This document shows positions 15,919 through 24,871 of a stretch of 64,000 nt of DNA, piece by piece. Positions within the stretch are counted from its first letter, which is position 1. Every line of letters starts with the position of its first letter. Under the pieces are notes generated by a model. That model was not told the DNA's origin, ran no database searches, and saw only the letters and a list, made by a program, of their open reading frames with translations. The stretch is from Gemmiger sp. An50. Its GTDB lineage: Bacteria > Bacillota > Clostridia > Oscillospirales > Ruminococcaceae. The DNA is taken from contig NZ_NFID01000009.1 of NCBI RefSeq assembly GCF_002161595.1, forward strand, positions 62,001 to 126,000. Direction: 5' to 3'. A program made the translations under genes and the position numbers.

Positions 15919-17217
15919 ATGAATCTCGTAAAAAGTGAAAAGCTCGAAAAGAGCATGCATGAGTTACAGTTTTCGGTGGATGCCGAGGCTTTTAAGGCTG
16001 CCATTGACAAGGCGTTCAAGCGCGAAGGCAAGAAGTACAACGTGCCTGGCTTCCGCAAGGGCCACGCTCCCCGCGCTGTGATCGAGAAGATGTATGGCGC
16101 TGATATCTTCCACTACGATGCCATCAACGATCTGTTCCCCGAGGCTTTTGAGGCTGCGGTGAAGGAAGCCGGCATTGAGCCCGTGGGCCGCCCTGAGGCT
16201 GACGTTGTTTCCCAGAGCCTGGAAGACGGCGTTGTGCTGAAGGTGGTTGTGGCTGTGAAGCCCGAGATCAAGGTTGGCCAGTACGCTGGTTTAAAGGCCA
16301 CCAAGAAGGTCAATACTGTTGAGGACGCTGATGTGGATGCCGAGCTGGCCCGCATGCAGGACCGCAACGGCCGCATCGTTACCCGCGATGGCAAGGCTGA
16401 GAACGGCGACACCGCCGATATCGACTTCGAGGGCTTTGTGGACGGCGTCGCCTTTGAGGGCGGCAAGGCCGAGCACTACAACCTGGTTCTGGGTTCCGGC
16501 AGCTTCATCCCCGGCTTCGAGGAGCAGGTTGTTGGCCACGCTGCCGGTGAGGAGTTCGACGTGAACGTGACCTTCCCCGAGGAGTACCAGGCTGAAGAGC
16601 TGGCTGGCAAGGCTGCTGTCTTCAAGATCAAGCTGCACGAGGTAAAGACCAAGGAGCTGCCCTTGCTGGACGACGAGTTCGCCAAGGACGTGAGCGAGTT
16701 CGATACCCTGGATGAGCTGAAGGCCAACATCCGCAAGGGTATGGAGGAGCAGAACGAGAAGCAGGCTTCTCTGGCTGTTGAGAACGATCTGGTTGACCAG
16801 GTAATTGCTACCATCGAGGGTGACATCCCCGAGGTAATGTACGAGAACCGCATGGACGAGATGGTTCGCGATTTCGAGTACCGTCTGGCTCAGCAGGGCC
16901 TGAAGCTGGATATGTACCTGCAGTACATGGGCCAGACCATGGACAGCTTCCGCGCTTCCTTCAAGGAGCAGGCTGAGAAGCAGGTTAAGATCCGCCTGGC
17001 TCTGGAGGCCGTTGCCGCTGCCGAGAACATCACCGCCAGCGACGAGGACTACGAGAACGAGATGCAACGCATTGCCGATCAGTACAAGATGGAGATCGAC
17101 AAGGTGAAGTCTCTGGTTAACGCCGACGAGGTGAAGAAGGATCTGGCTGTGAACAAGGCCATCGACTTCATCAAGGAGAAGGCTGAGATCACCGAGGAGA
17201 AGGTTACCAAGGAGTAA
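15919..17217 (+). CDS. tig: Trigger factor, ribosome-associated chaperone
   Basis: 432 residues in the usual three parts: ribosome-binding N domain (with the GFRKGHAPR signature near residue 40), an FKBP-like peptidyl-prolyl isomerase domain (about 150-245, GDTADIDFEGFVDG), and a helical C-terminal chaperone domain. It binds nascent chains at the exit tunnel. The ATG at 15919 follows GGAGG (15907-15911). Codon choice is strongly biased, as expected for a highly expressed gene. Downstream are clpP and clpX, a conserved order in bacteria, here separated by a terminator hairpin. Confidence 0.97.
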   Translation: MNLVKSEKLEKSMHELQFSVDAEAFKAAIDKAFKREGKKYNVPGFRKGHAPRAVIEKMYGADIFHYDAINDLFPEAFEAAVKEAGIEPVGRPEADVVSQSLEDGVVLKVVVAVKPEIKVGQYAGLKATKKVNTVEDADVDAELARMQDRNGRIVTRDGKAENGDTADIDFEGFVDGVAFEGGKAEHYNLVLGSGSFIPGFEEQVVGHAAGEEFDVNVTFPEEYQAEELAGKAAVFKIKLHEVKTKELPLLDDEFAKDVSEFDTLDELKANIRKGMEEQNEKQASLAVENDLVDQVIATIEGDIPEVMYENRMDEMVRDFEYRLAQQGLKLDMYLQYMGQTMDSFRASFKEQAEKQVKIRLALEAVAAAENITASDEDYENEMQRIADQYKMEIDKVKSLVNADEVKKDLAVNKAIDFIKEKAEITEEKVTKE

Positions 17218-17257
17218 TTCCTTCGGCATCCTTTCCCTTACATAAGCGGAATCAATT

Positions 17258-17298
17258 TGACCGATACGCGCAATGTTACTGCTCGTATCGGTCATTTT
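17258..17298 (+). terminator. Terminator hairpin between tig and clpP
   Basis: Perfect 11-bp arms (17258-17268 and 17284-17294) with a 15-base loop, followed by TTTT. No clear promoter is seen between it and clpP, so clpP may depend partly on read-through. Confidence 0.8.
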
Positions 17299-17335
17299 GC
17301 AGGCGCTTAATTTTATCAACAGGAGGCGACGAATC

Positions 17336-17920
17336 ATGAGTTTGGTTCCTTACGTCATTGAACAAACCGCTCGAGGAGAGCGTTCTTACGACATTTTTTC
17401 CCGTTTGCTGAACGACCGCATCATTATGCTGTGCGATGAGGTGAACGACACCACCGCCAGTCTGGTTGTGGCGCAGCTGTTGTATCTGGAAGGCCAGGAC
17501 CCGGACAAAGATATCAGCCTGTACATCAACAGCCCCGGCGGCTCCATCAGTGCAGGTATGGCCATCCATGACACGATGAAATACATCAAGTGCGATGTTT
17601 CCACCATCTGCATGGGCATGGCGGCCTCCATGGGCGCGTTTTTGCTGGCCAGCGGCACCAAGGGCAAGCGCCTGGCGCTGCCCAACGCCGAGATCATGAT
17701 CCATCAGCCGCTGATGAGCGGCCTGCAGGGTCAGACCACCGACATCAAGATCCATGCAGATCATCTGGTGCGTACTCGTGAGCGCATGAACCGCATGCTC
17801 AGCGAGTACACCGGCCAGCCTTATGAGACCATTGTGGCGGACACCGAACGCGACAACTTCCTGTCTGCGCAGCAGGCTGCGGATTACGGCCTGATCGACG
17901 CAGTGATCACTCATCGATAA
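17336..17920 (+). CDS. clpP: ATP-dependent Clp protease, proteolytic subunit
   Basis: 194 residues. The catalytic triad is visible: Ser98 in [10 protein letters not shown], His123 in IMIHQPL, and Asp173 in the [11 protein letters not shown] block. It forms the tetradecameric barrel that degrades substrates delivered by ClpX. The ATG at 17336 follows AGGAGG (17321-17326) by nine bases; the frame is open further upstream across the terminator, which is clearly non-coding. clpX starts 15 bases downstream, so the pair is one unit. Confidence 0.97.
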   Translation: MSLVPYVIEQTARGERSYDIFSRLLNDRIIMLCDEVNDTTASLVVAQLLYLEGQDPDKDISLYINSPGGSISAGMAIHDTMKYIKCDVSTICMGMAASMGAFLLASGTKGKRLALPNAEIMIHQPLMSGLQGQTTDIKIHADHLVRTRERMNRMLSEYTGQPYETIVADTERDNFLSAQQAADYGLIDAVITHR

Positions 17921-17935
17921 AGGAAAGCTGATTGT

Positions 17936-19261
17936 ATGGCAAATATCAACTCCGGAAAAGATAAGGAAAAAACACTCCACTGCAGTTTCTGCGGCAAAAG
18001 CCAGGACGAAGTGGAGCGCATGATCATTGGCCCCGGCGTAAACATCTGCAACGAGTGCATCACTCTGTGCCATTCGCTGCTGGATGAGGAAGGCGTGCCG
18101 GAGCCGCCTCGTCAGCAGCAGCCGTCCGCCAAGCCCCGGAGCAGTGCGAGCCGTCCGGCCGCCACTGAATCCATCAACATCCTGACCCCCGCCGAGATCA
18201 AGGCGGGCCTGGATCAGTATGTGATCGGGCAGGACGACGCAAAGCGTGTGCTGGCGGTTTCGGTTTACAACCACTACAAACGCATTCTCAGCGGCGATGA
18301 CAAGGACGTGGAGCTGCAGAAGAGCAATGTTCTGCTGCTCGGTCCTTCCGGCGTGGGCAAGACCCTGCTGGCGCAGACCCTGGCCAAGATGCTGGGTGTT
18401 CCCTTCGCAATTGCGGATGCCACCACCCTGACCGAGGCCGGTTATGTGGGCGAGGACGTGGAGAACATCCTCCTGAAGCTGATTCAGGCTGCGGATTTTG
18501 ACATCCAGAAGGCCGAGATCGGCATCATTTACATCGACGAGATCGATAAGATCACCCGCAAGAGTGAAAATCCTTCCATCACCCGCGATGTGGGCGGCGA
18601 GGGTGTGCAGCAGGCTCTGCTGAAGATTCTGGAGGGTACCGTGAGCAACGTTCCTCCCCAGGGCGGCCGCAAGCATCCCCAGCAGGAGTTCATTCAGATC
18701 AACACCAAGAACATTCTGTTTATCTGCGGCGGTGCCTTCGATGGCCTGGAAAAGTACATCCAGCGCCGCACCGAGACCTCGGTCCTGGGCTTTGGCAGCC
18801 AGCTGAAGAGCGGCGAGGAAAAGGAGCGCGAGGCTCTGCTGCGTAAGGTTGAGCCTCACGACCTGGTGAAGTTTGGCCTGATCCCCGAGCTGATTGGCCG
18901 TATCCCCGTGATCACCGTTCTGGAAGCTCTGGACGAGGAAGCTCTGGTCCGTGTGCTGAAGGAGCCCAAGAACAGCATCGTGAAGCAGTATCAGGCGCTG
19001 TTCAAGATGGACAACGTGGATCTGGACTTCACCGACGAGGCTCTGCGCATGGTGGCCCGCAAGACCATCGAACGCAAGAGCGGCGCGCGCGGTCTGCGCA
19101 GCGTGATGGAGAACATGCTGATCCCCATCATGTACGAGATCCCCAGTGATCCCACCATCATCCGGGCAACCATCACCGAGGATACGGTGAATGGCGGCAA
19201 GCCGGAGCTGGAATACGGCGCAGTGCGCAAGCGTTATAAAAACAATATGCCGATCCTGTGA
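17936..19261 (+). CDS. clpX: ATP-dependent Clp protease, ATP-binding subunit ClpX
   Basis: 441 residues. An N-terminal C4 zinc finger (CSFCGKS ... CNEC, about 16-42) precedes the AAA+ domain: Walker A GPSGVGKT near 137, Walker B IIYIDEID near 198, and the YVGEDVE pore-region block. It unfolds proteins and feeds ClpP. The proline/glutamine-rich linker at about 60-75 is variable in the family. AAAGGAAAG stands before the ATG at 17936. Confidence 0.97.
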   Translation: MANINSGKDKEKTLHCSFCGKSQDEVERMIIGPGVNICNECITLCHSLLDEEGVPEPPRQQQPSAKPRSSASRPAATESINILTPAEIKAGLDQYVIGQDDAKRVLAVSVYNHYKRILSGDDKDVELQKSNVLLLGPSGVGKTLLAQTLAKMLGVPFAIADATTLTEAGYVGEDVENILLKLIQAADFDIQKAEIGIIYIDEIDKITRKSENPSITRDVGGEGVQQALLKILEGTVSNVPPQGGRKHPQQEFIQINTKNILFICGGAFDGLEKYIQRRTETSVLGFGSQLKSGEEKEREALLRKVEPHDLVKFGLIPELIGRIPVITVLEALDEEALVRVLKEPKNSIVKQYQALFKMDNVDLDFTDEALRMVARKTIERKSGARGLRSVMENMLIPIMYEIPSDPTIIRATITEDTVNGGKPELEYGAVRKRYKNNMPIL

Positions 19262-19276
19262 TTGGCCGAATGCCGA

Positions 19277-19309
19277 AAAGGGGCTCTCTGCTTGTCAGAG
19301 GGCCCCTTT
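19277..19309 (+). terminator. Terminator hairpin after clpX
   Basis: 14-base arms (19277-19290 and 19296-19309) pair with a single G-U around a 5-base loop. The trailing T run is only three, so termination may be incomplete. Confidence 0.75.
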
Positions 19310-19343
19310 GGTGCGTTCACCCCGGATGTTCATAGGGCATCAC

Positions 19344-19372
19344 TTGAATTAACTCTACTTTTTGTGTATAAT
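19344..19372 (+). promoter_or_regulatory. lon promoter
   Basis: TTGAAT (19344-19349), a 17-base spacer, and a perfect TATAAT (19367-19372). The predicted start is near 19379. A single AGTCAAA heptamer, like half of a CtsR site, follows at 19377-19383, but no second direct copy is present. Confidence 0.82.
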
Positions 19373-19399
19373 ATAAAGTCAAATACACTATATTGATCC

Positions 19400-19433
19400 G
19401 TCTCCTTTTTTAGGAGACAGCAGGAGGTTCCTG
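19400..19433 (+). promoter_or_regulatory. Competing hairpins over the lon ribosome binding site
   Basis: GTCTCCT (19400-19406) pairs with AGGAGAC (19412-19418) across a T(5) loop. The same CTCCT could instead pair with the Shine-Dalgarno AGGAGG (19422-19427), and that site also sits within a CAGGA/TCCTG mini-hairpin (19421-19433). The alternatives would expose or hide the ribosome site. Confidence 0.5.
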
Positions 19434-19436
19434 GAT

Positions 19437-21875
19437 ATGTCTGAGCGTGTGAAGATTAAAGTGGAGCACAATGTGGAGCGCCTTCCCGCCATTGCGCTGC
19501 GCGGATTGGTGCTGTTTCCCAATAACGTTGTACATTTTGAAGTGGGCCGTGCCAAAAGCATCGCGGCCATCGAATGGGCCATGGCCAACAGCAGCCCGAT
19601 CTTTTTGATCGCCCAGCGCGATATGGAAACGGAAGATCCTACCACGGATGACCTGTACCGGCATGGCGTAGTAGCTGAAATCAAGCAGATCCTGCGGGTG
19701 TCCGATGAGCTGGTCAAGGTGCTGGTGGAGGGCAAGACCCGCGCCCGCCTGCTGGCGGTGGAGAGCAACGACCAGATGCTGGTGGCGTCCATCAAGCCCG
19801 CACCGGTCCGCGGTGTGAAGGCGGAAAAAAGCGTGGAGGCCGAGGCGCTGGTCCGCAGCCTGAAGGGCCTGTTTGAGGAATATCTCAGCCTGAACAGCCG
19901 CCTTTCCAAGGACGTGGTCTACAATATCATTACCAATAACGATCCGGTATTCCTGAGCGAGTATATCCCGGCAAATCTGCTGTTCAAGTATCAGGACAAA
20001 CAGGCCATCCTGGACGAAGGTACCTTGATGGGCCGTCTGCAGAAGCTGGTGGACCTGCTCAAGCGGGAGAACCAGGTTTTGGCCATCGAGCAGGACATCC
20101 ACGAGCGTGTGAATGATCAGATGGATAAAAACCAGCGGGATTACTACCTTCGGGAGCAGATGCGGGTGATCGCCCAGGAGCTGGACGAAGAGGAGGACAC
20201 CCGCTTTGAAGCGGACCGTTACCGCCAGCAGATGGAAGCATTGAATTTGCCGCAGGAAGCGGTGGAGAAGCTGGGCAAGGAGATCGACCGGCTGAGCCGC
20301 ATGCCCGGAAACAGCCAGGAAGCGGCGGTGATTCGTACCTATCTGGACACCTGCCTGGGTCTGCCCTGGGGCCAGTATACGGTGGATGATCTGGATATCC
20401 GCCGGGCGGAAAATATCCTGAACAAGGAGCACTATGGACTGAAGAAGGTCAAAGACCGTATTTTGGAGATTCTGGCCGTGCGCAAGCTGAATCCAGAGCT
20501 GAAAGGCCAGATCATCTGTCTGGTCGGCCCTCCGGGTGTGGGTAAAACTTCCATTGCCCGTTCCATCGCCACCTGCATCGGGCGCAAATACGCTCGAATG
20601 AGCCTGGGCGGCGTGCGGGATGAGGCAGAGATCCGCGGACACAGAAGAACCTATATCGGGGCTATGCCCGGCAAGATCATCAGCGCCATCAACACGGCCA
20701 AGAGTATGAACCCTCTTTTGCTGCTGGATGAGATCGACAAGCTGGCAAGCGATTTTCGTGGCGATCCCGCCGCGGCGCTGCTGGAGGCTCTGGACCCGGA
20801 GCAGAACAAGACCTTCCGGGACCATTATCTGGATATTCCCTTTGACCTGAGCCAGGTGCTGTTTATCACCACGGCCAATAATCTGGACACCATCCCGGTG
20901 CCGCTTCTGGACCGCATGGACGTGATCGAGCTGCCCAGCTATACCCGAGTGGAGAAGTTCAACATCGCCAAGCGTCATCTGCTGCCCAAGCAGCTGAAAA
21001 GCAACGGGATGGAGGGCATGGTCACCATCACCAACAGCGGTCTGTATGGTCTGATCGACGGCTATACCCGCGAAGCAGGCGTGCGTCGGCTGGAGCGCCG
21101 GATCGCAGAGGTCCTGCGCAAATGTGCCCGCCAGCTCGCCAGCGGTGATGCGGAAAAGATCTCCATTGGTGCTGCTGATCTGGAAGAACTGCTGGGACCC
21201 CGCCGGGTAAAGCCGGACTTCTACAACCGGACCAATGCGGTGGGCATTGCCAATGGTCTGGCCTGGACCAGTGTGGGCGGTGAGATCCTTCCCATTGAAG
21301 TGCTGGTGATTCCGGACGGAAGCGGGAAAATCGAGCTGACCGGCTCCCTGGGCGATGTAATGAAGGAAAGCGCCAAGCTGGCGGTGAGCTATGTGCGGGT
21401 CCACGGTTCGGAATATCACATCGATCCGGCAGTTCTCAAGAATGCGGATATTCACATCCATGCGCCGGAGGGTGCGGTTCCCAAGGATGGCCCCTCCGCC
21501 GGTGTTACCCTCACCACTGCGCTGGTATCCTGCCTGTCCGGCATGCCGGTGCGGGCGGATGTGGCCATGACCGGTGAAATTACTCTGCATGGCAATGTAT
21601 TGCCCATCGGTGGTCTGAAGGAAAAGAGCATGGCCGCATACCGGGAAGGAATCAAGACGGTTCTGATCCCCAAGGACAATGTAAGTGACCTGTACGAAGT
21701 GGATGACGAGGTAAAGAAAGCAGTGGAGTTCCTGCCCATGAGCAATCTGGGTCAGGTTTTGAAGGCTGCTTTGGTGTGGCCCAAGGCTGCAGAGAAAAAG
21801 AGCCGCTCCAAGAAGGTGGCTCCCATTGCGGCCGGTGAGCACAGCGGCCCTCTGGAAAATGTGGTACAGCAGTAA
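19437..21875 (+). CDS. lon: ATP-dependent protease Lon (LonA)
   Basis: 812 residues. N-terminal substrate-binding domain, AAA+ module with Walker A GPPGVGKT (about 364), and the C-terminal protease domain with the Ser-Lys dyad: serine in PKDGPSAGVT and lysine in GGLKEKSMAA. A basic/serine tail of about 25 residues ends the protein. Lon degrades misfolded and regulatory proteins. The ATG at 19437 follows AGGAGG by nine bases. engB follows 15 bases later, a frequent clostridial order. Confidence 0.97.
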   Translation: MSERVKIKVEHNVERLPAIALRGLVLFPNNVVHFEVGRAKSIAAIEWAMANSSPIFLIAQRDMETEDPTTDDLYRHGVVAEIKQILRVSDELVKVLVEGKTRARLLAVESNDQMLVASIKPAPVRGVKAEKSVEAEALVRSLKGLFEEYLSLNSRLSKDVVYNIITNNDPVFLSEYIPANLLFKYQDKQAILDEGTLMGRLQKLVDLLKRENQVLAIEQDIHERVNDQMDKNQRDYYLREQMRVIAQELDEEEDTRFEADRYRQQMEALNLPQEAVEKLGKEIDRLSRMPGNSQEAAVIRTYLDTCLGLPWGQYTVDDLDIRRAENILNKEHYGLKKVKDRILEILAVRKLNPELKGQIICLVGPPGVGKTSIARSIATCIGRKYARMSLGGVRDEAEIRGHRRTYIGAMPGKIISAINTAKSMNPLLLLDEIDKLASDFRGDPAAALLEALDPEQNKTFRDHYLDIPFDLSQVLFITTANNLDTIPVPLLDRMDVIELPSYTRVEKFNIAKRHLLPKQLKSNGMEGMVTITNSGLYGLIDGYTREAGVRRLERRIAEVLRKCARQLASGDAEKISIGAADLEELLGPRRVKPDFYNRTNAVGIANGLAWTSVGGEILPIEVLVIPDGSGKIELTGSLGDVMKESAKLAVSYVRVHGSEYHIDPAVLKNADIHIHAPEGAVPKDGPSAGVTLTTALVSCLSGMPVRADVAMTGEITLHGNVLPIGGLKEKSMAAYREGIKTVLIPKDNVSDLYEVDDEVKKAVEFLPMSNLGQVLKAALVWPKAAEKKSRSKKVAPIAAGEHSGPLENVVQQ

Positions 21876-21890
21876 GGAGAGAAGACGCGT

Positions 21891-22499
21891 ATGCTGAATT
21901 ATAACAAGGCGGATTTTCAGGCGTCGTATGGTCTGTCCAGCCAGTTGCCGGACAGCGACCGTCCGGAGTTTGTGTTTTCCGGCCGGTCCAATGTGGGCAA
22001 ATCCAGCTTGATCAACAAGCTGTGCAACCGGAAAAACCTGGCACGGGTAAGCGCCACGCCGGGCAAAACGGCCACCATCAATTTTTATACGGTGGACAAC
22101 GCCTACTTTGTAGACCTACCCGGATATGGATATGCCAAAGTGTCCAATGCGGACCGCCACCGCTGGGATGAACTGATCAACAGCTATTTTGATGCAGACC
22201 GAAACCGGATGCTGCTGGTGCAGCTGCTGGACAGTCGCCATATGCCTTCGGCGGACGATATGCAGATGCTGGAGTATCTGCAATACCGGCAGATCCCCTT
22301 TGTGGTGGCGCTTACCAAGGCAGATAAACTGAAAAAAAGTGAGATCGAGCCCACAAAGCATCGGTTTGCAGAGCTTTGCGAGGGATATGGCTGCAGTGCG
22401 GTAATCCTGACCAGCAGTGAAAAGGGAACAGGTATCCCGGAGCTGCAGGCTCTGTTCGAGCAATGCCTTCAGCAGGGGGAAGCGGCAGATGGCGTATAA
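21891..22499 (+). CDS. engB: Ribosome biogenesis GTP-binding protein YsxC/EngB
   Basis: 202 residues with the TrmE-Era-EngA-YsxC GTPase motifs: GRSNVGKSS (about 31-39), the G2 threonine in ATPGKT, DLPGYGYA (G3) and TKADK (G4). It is needed for assembly of the large ribosomal subunit. AAGGAGAG stands before the ATG. The stop overlaps the methyltransferase start by 11 bases. Confidence 0.95.
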   Translation: MLNYNKADFQASYGLSSQLPDSDRPEFVFSGRSNVGKSSLINKLCNRKNLARVSATPGKTATINFYTVDNAYFVDLPGYGYAKVSNADRHRWDELINSYFDADRNRMLLVQLLDSRHMPSADDMQMLEYLQYRQIPFVVALTKADKLKKSEIEPTKHRFAELCEGYGCSAVILTSSEKGTGIPELQALFEQCLQQGEAADGV

Positions 22500-23250
22500 C
22501 GAGTTTGCCTACTTTTATGATGAACTGAATGGTGCGGCGGACTATGATGCGCTGTATCTGTATGTGAAAGGCCAGCTGGAACAGAACGGCATCCGGGACG
22601 GAATCGTGGTCGATCTGGGATGCGGCACCGGTGAGCTGACCCTGATGCTCACCCAGGCGGGCTACGATATGATCGGTGTGGACCAGTCCGAGGAGATGCT
22701 GGCTGTTCTGCGGGAAAAGGCTGACGAGCTGGAAATCTCAGAACGGCTGCTTCTTCTGCGGCAGGACATCCTGAATCTGGATCTGTACGGCACCATTCGT
22801 GCCGCCATTTCCACCTTTGACACTTACAACCACATCGGTCCCCGGGAGAATTTTGAAAGGGCAATCGAAAAGGCTGCATTCTTCATGGAAAAGGACGGCG
22901 TCTTCCTGTTTGATCTGAATACGCCTTACAAGCACAAGGAAGTGCTGGCGGACAATGTATTTGATCTGGAGGGACCGGACGCCACCTGCCGCTGGAAGAA
23001 CCATTACGACGAAGCGGAGCAGACGGTGGATATCCAGATCGGCATTCATTATCTGGACACCGACGAACGCTTTGAGGAGCATTTTAAGGAATATACCTAT
23101 CCGCTGGAATATGTGGAAGAGGTGCTCCGGCGCTATGGCTTCCGGATGGAAAAGGTGTGTGACGGAGAAACGTTTGGCCCTCTTACCGAGGAAAGCCAGC
23201 GCTATATCATTACGGCAATCAAAGAATATACACAGATGGAGAAACGATAA
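22489..23250 (+). CDS. Class I SAM-dependent methyltransferase
   Basis: 253 residues with the SAM-binding motif I VVDLGCGTGELT near residue 41 and the acidic end of strand 2, GVDQS, near 63. The N-terminus (NEFAYFYDELNG) and the ISTFDTYNHI block resemble small-molecule methyltransferases of the Methyltransf_25 type. The substrate is not predictable. ATG 22489 lies in the engB end after AGGGGGAAG; it is two bases before hslO, so engB, this gene and hslO are one transcript. Confidence 0.85.
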   Translation: MAYNEFAYFYDELNGAADYDALYLYVKGQLEQNGIRDGIVVDLGCGTGELTLMLTQAGYDMIGVDQSEEMLAVLREKADELEISERLLLLRQDILNLDLYGTIRAAISTFDTYNHIGPRENFERAIEKAAFFMEKDGVFLFDLNTPYKHKEVLADNVFDLEGPDATCRWKNHYDEAEQTVDIQIGIHYLDTDERFEEHFKEYTYPLEYVEEVLRRYGFRMEKVCDGETFGPLTEESQRYIITAIKEYTQMEKR

Positions 23251-23252
23251 TT

Positions 23253-24122
23253 ATGGGAAATATGATTCGCGGCATTTCGGAAAATGGCGGCGTGATCTTC
23301 TGCGGGGTTGATTCCACCAATCTGGTTCGGACCATGGAACAGATTCACAAAACCAGCGCAGTAACCAGCGCGGCCCTGGGCCGTTTGCTGACTGCGGCAT
23401 CCATTATGGGAATTATGCTGAAAAACAGCAAGGACTCCATTACTCTGCGGGTAAATGGCGGCGGCCCGGCGGGTACTGTTTTGGCTGTGGCAGACGGTAT
23501 GGGTTGTGTAAAAGGCTATGTGGAGAATCCTGTGGTGGAAATCCCCCTGCGTCCGGACGGAAAGCTGAATGTGGGCGGTGCAGTAGGCCGGGACGGGACC
23601 CTGAGCATTGTGCGTGACCTGGGCCTGAAAGAGCCTTATGTGGGCCAGATTCCGCTGGTATCCGGTGAGATTGCCGAGGATATCACCAGCTATTACGCAA
23701 CCAGCGAGCAGATTCCTACAGTTTGTGCACTGGGCGTTCTGGTGGCGCCTGATCTGACCATCTCCTGCGCCGGCGGCTATCTGCTCCAGCTGCTGCCCGG
23801 TGCTACCGAGGAAGAGATCACCATGCTGGAAAAGAACATCGCCAATGTTCCCAGTGTGACCACTCTGCTGCAGCAGGGGAAGACCATGCAGGATATCATG
23901 GAAATGGTCATGCAGGGCTTTGATCCGCAGGTACTGGATGAGTACGATGTGGAATACCGCTGCGACTGCACGGAGCAGCGTGTGGAGCGTGCGCTGATCA
24001 GTATGGGTCGTGCCGAGCTGGAAAAGCTGGCGGCGGAGGAGCCTGTGGTGGAAGTGAACTGCCAGTTCTGTGACAAAAAATACAACGTGGATGTGAACAA
24101 GCTTCTGAAAAGTCTGGACTAA
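23253..24122 (+). CDS. hslO: Hsp33 redox-regulated chaperonin
   Basis: 289 residues. The C-terminal redox switch is clear: CDC near residue 238 and CQFC near 270 form the zinc-binding four-cysteine centre that releases zinc on oxidation and activates the chaperone. The N-terminal domain has the family block TSAALGRLLTAASIMG. It protects proteins during oxidative stress. GGAGA precedes the ATG at 23253. A GC-rich hairpin follows the gene. Confidence 0.95.
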   Translation: MGNMIRGISENGGVIFCGVDSTNLVRTMEQIHKTSAVTSAALGRLLTAASIMGIMLKNSKDSITLRVNGGGPAGTVLAVADGMGCVKGYVENPVVEIPLRPDGKLNVGGAVGRDGTLSIVRDLGLKEPYVGQIPLVSGEIAEDITSYYATSEQIPTVCALGVLVAPDLTISCAGGYLLQLLPGATEEEITMLEKNIANVPSVTTLLQQGKTMQDIMEMVMQGFDPQVLDEYDVEYRCDCTEQRVERALISMGRAELEKLAAEEPVVEVNCQFCDKKYNVDVNKLLKSLD

Positions 24123-24156
24123 TACCACTTTAAGCGCTGTTTTACATTGCAGAATA

Positions 24157-24191
24157 CCCCGCCGCGGCCGATTGAAAGAGGCCCGGCGGGG
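24157..24191 (+). terminator. GC-rich hairpin after hslO
   Basis: CCCCGCCG (24157-24164) pairs with CGGCGGGG (24184-24191), and an inner GGCC/GGCC stem continues it past one bulged base. No T tract follows, so it is either a weak terminator or a 3'-end stabiliser. Confidence 0.55.
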
Positions 24192-24226
24192 CAAAATAAA
24201 ATACGAAAAAATTTTTCAAAAACCTG

Positions 24227-24255
24227 TTGACAAAAGGAGGAAGATGCGGTAAAAT
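24227..24255 (+). promoter_or_regulatory. Consensus promoter of the tRNA operon
   Basis: A perfect TTGACA (24227-24232), 17 bases, then TAAAAT (24250-24255). An A/T-rich tract just upstream (24205-24220) could act as an UP element. Predicted start near 24262, followed by a short hairpin (24265-24279) before the first tRNA. Confidence 0.92.
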
Positions 24256-24300
24256 AAACAACGTCGCTGAGAGACAGCGGCACAAAAACCACATCGTTAA

Positions 24301-24376
24301 GCGGCTTTAGCTCATCTGGTAGAGCGCCACCTTGCCAAGGTGGAGGTAGCGAGTTCGAGCCTCGTAAGCCGCTCCA
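24301..24376 (+). tRNA. tRNA-Gly (GCC), copy 1
   Basis: Full cloverleaf: acceptor GCGGCTT with AAGCCGC, anticodon loop TTGCCAA (anticodon GCC), T loop TTCGAGC, encoded CCA at 24374-24376. Identical in sequence to the fifth gene of this cluster. Confidence 0.97.
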
Positions 24377-24380
24377 ACGT

Positions 24381-24456
24381 GGAAGTTTAGCTCAGCTGGG
24401 AGAGCATCTGCCTTACAAGCAGAGGGTCACAGGTTCGAGCCCTGTAACTTCCACCA
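24381..24456 (+). tRNA. tRNA-Val (TAC)
   Basis: Acceptor GGAAGTT with AACTTCC, anticodon loop CTTACAA (anticodon TAC), T loop TTCGAGC, discriminator A and encoded CCA. Four bases after tRNA-Gly. Confidence 0.97.
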
Positions 24457-24459
24457 TGT

Positions 24460-24536
24460 GGCCCGGTAGTTCAGTTGGTTAGAACGCTAGCCTGTCACGC
24501 TAGAGGTCGTGGGTTCGAGCCCCATCCGGGTCGCCA
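24460..24536 (+). tRNA. tRNA-Asp (GTC)
   Basis: Acceptor GGCCCGG pairs with CCGGGTC (one G-U), anticodon loop CTGTCAC (anticodon GTC), discriminator G, encoded CCA at 24534-24536. Confidence 0.97.
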
Positions 24537-24542
24537 ATTTAA

Positions 24543-24618
24543 GCCTCTGTAGCTCAGTTGGTAGAGCAGGGGACTGAAAATCCCCGTGTCATTGGTTCGA
24601 TTCCGATCGGAGGCACCA
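24543..24618 (+). tRNA. tRNA-Phe (GAA)
   Basis: Acceptor GCCTCTG with CGGAGGC, anticodon loop CTGAAAA (anticodon GAA), T loop TTCGATT, discriminator A, encoded CCA. Confidence 0.97.
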
Positions 24619-24625
24619 TTTATAA

Positions 24626-24701
24626 GCGGCTTTAGCTCATCTGGTAGAGCGCCACCTTGCCAAGGTGGAGGTAGCGAGTTCGAGCCTCGTAAGCCGCTCC
24701 A
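24626..24701 (+). tRNA. tRNA-Gly (GCC), copy 2
   Basis: Same 76 bases as the first gene of the cluster, including the CCA end (24699-24701). The two copies flank Val, Asp and Phe as a direct repeat. Confidence 0.97.
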
Positions 24702-24709
24702 TTTTTTTT

Positions 24710-24784
24710 GGTGCTGTGGCCAAGTGGTAAGGCAAAGGTCTGCAAAACCTTCATTCACCAGTTCAAATCTGGTCAGCACCTCCA
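24710..24784 (+). tRNA. tRNA-Cys (GCA)
   Basis: Acceptor GGTGCTG with CAGCACC, D arm GCC/GGC, anticodon loop CTGCAAA (anticodon GCA), discriminator T and encoded CCA. Last gene before the terminator. Confidence 0.97.
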
Positions 24785-24788
24785 GGAG

Positions 24789-24819
24789 ATCCCGGTTGCA
24801 GTTGCAGCCGGGATTTTTT
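24789..24819 (+). terminator. Terminator of the tRNA operon
   Basis: ATCCCGGTT (24789-24797) pairs with AGCCGGGAT (24806-24814) and TTTTTT follows at 24814-24819. Confidence 0.93.
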
Positions 24820-24871
24820 GTTGCTTTCAAATTGGTTTGACCTGCCGGTGCTTTTAACTGGTGGTCAGCTA

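Noticed and set aside
19410-21842. About 810-codon minus-strand frame over lon
   Set aside because: Exact shadow of the lon codon frame, histidine/glutamine-rich low-complexity translation, no ribosome site and no family resemblance.
24123-24300. Small RNA gene between hslO and the tRNA operon
   Set aside because: Apart from the hslO hairpin and the tRNA promoter there is no recognisable 6S, SRP or tmRNA structure.
24586-24840. 84-codon frame across tRNA-Phe, tRNA-Gly and tRNA-Cys
   Set aside because: It lies entirely over tRNA genes and their terminator; not a protein gene.
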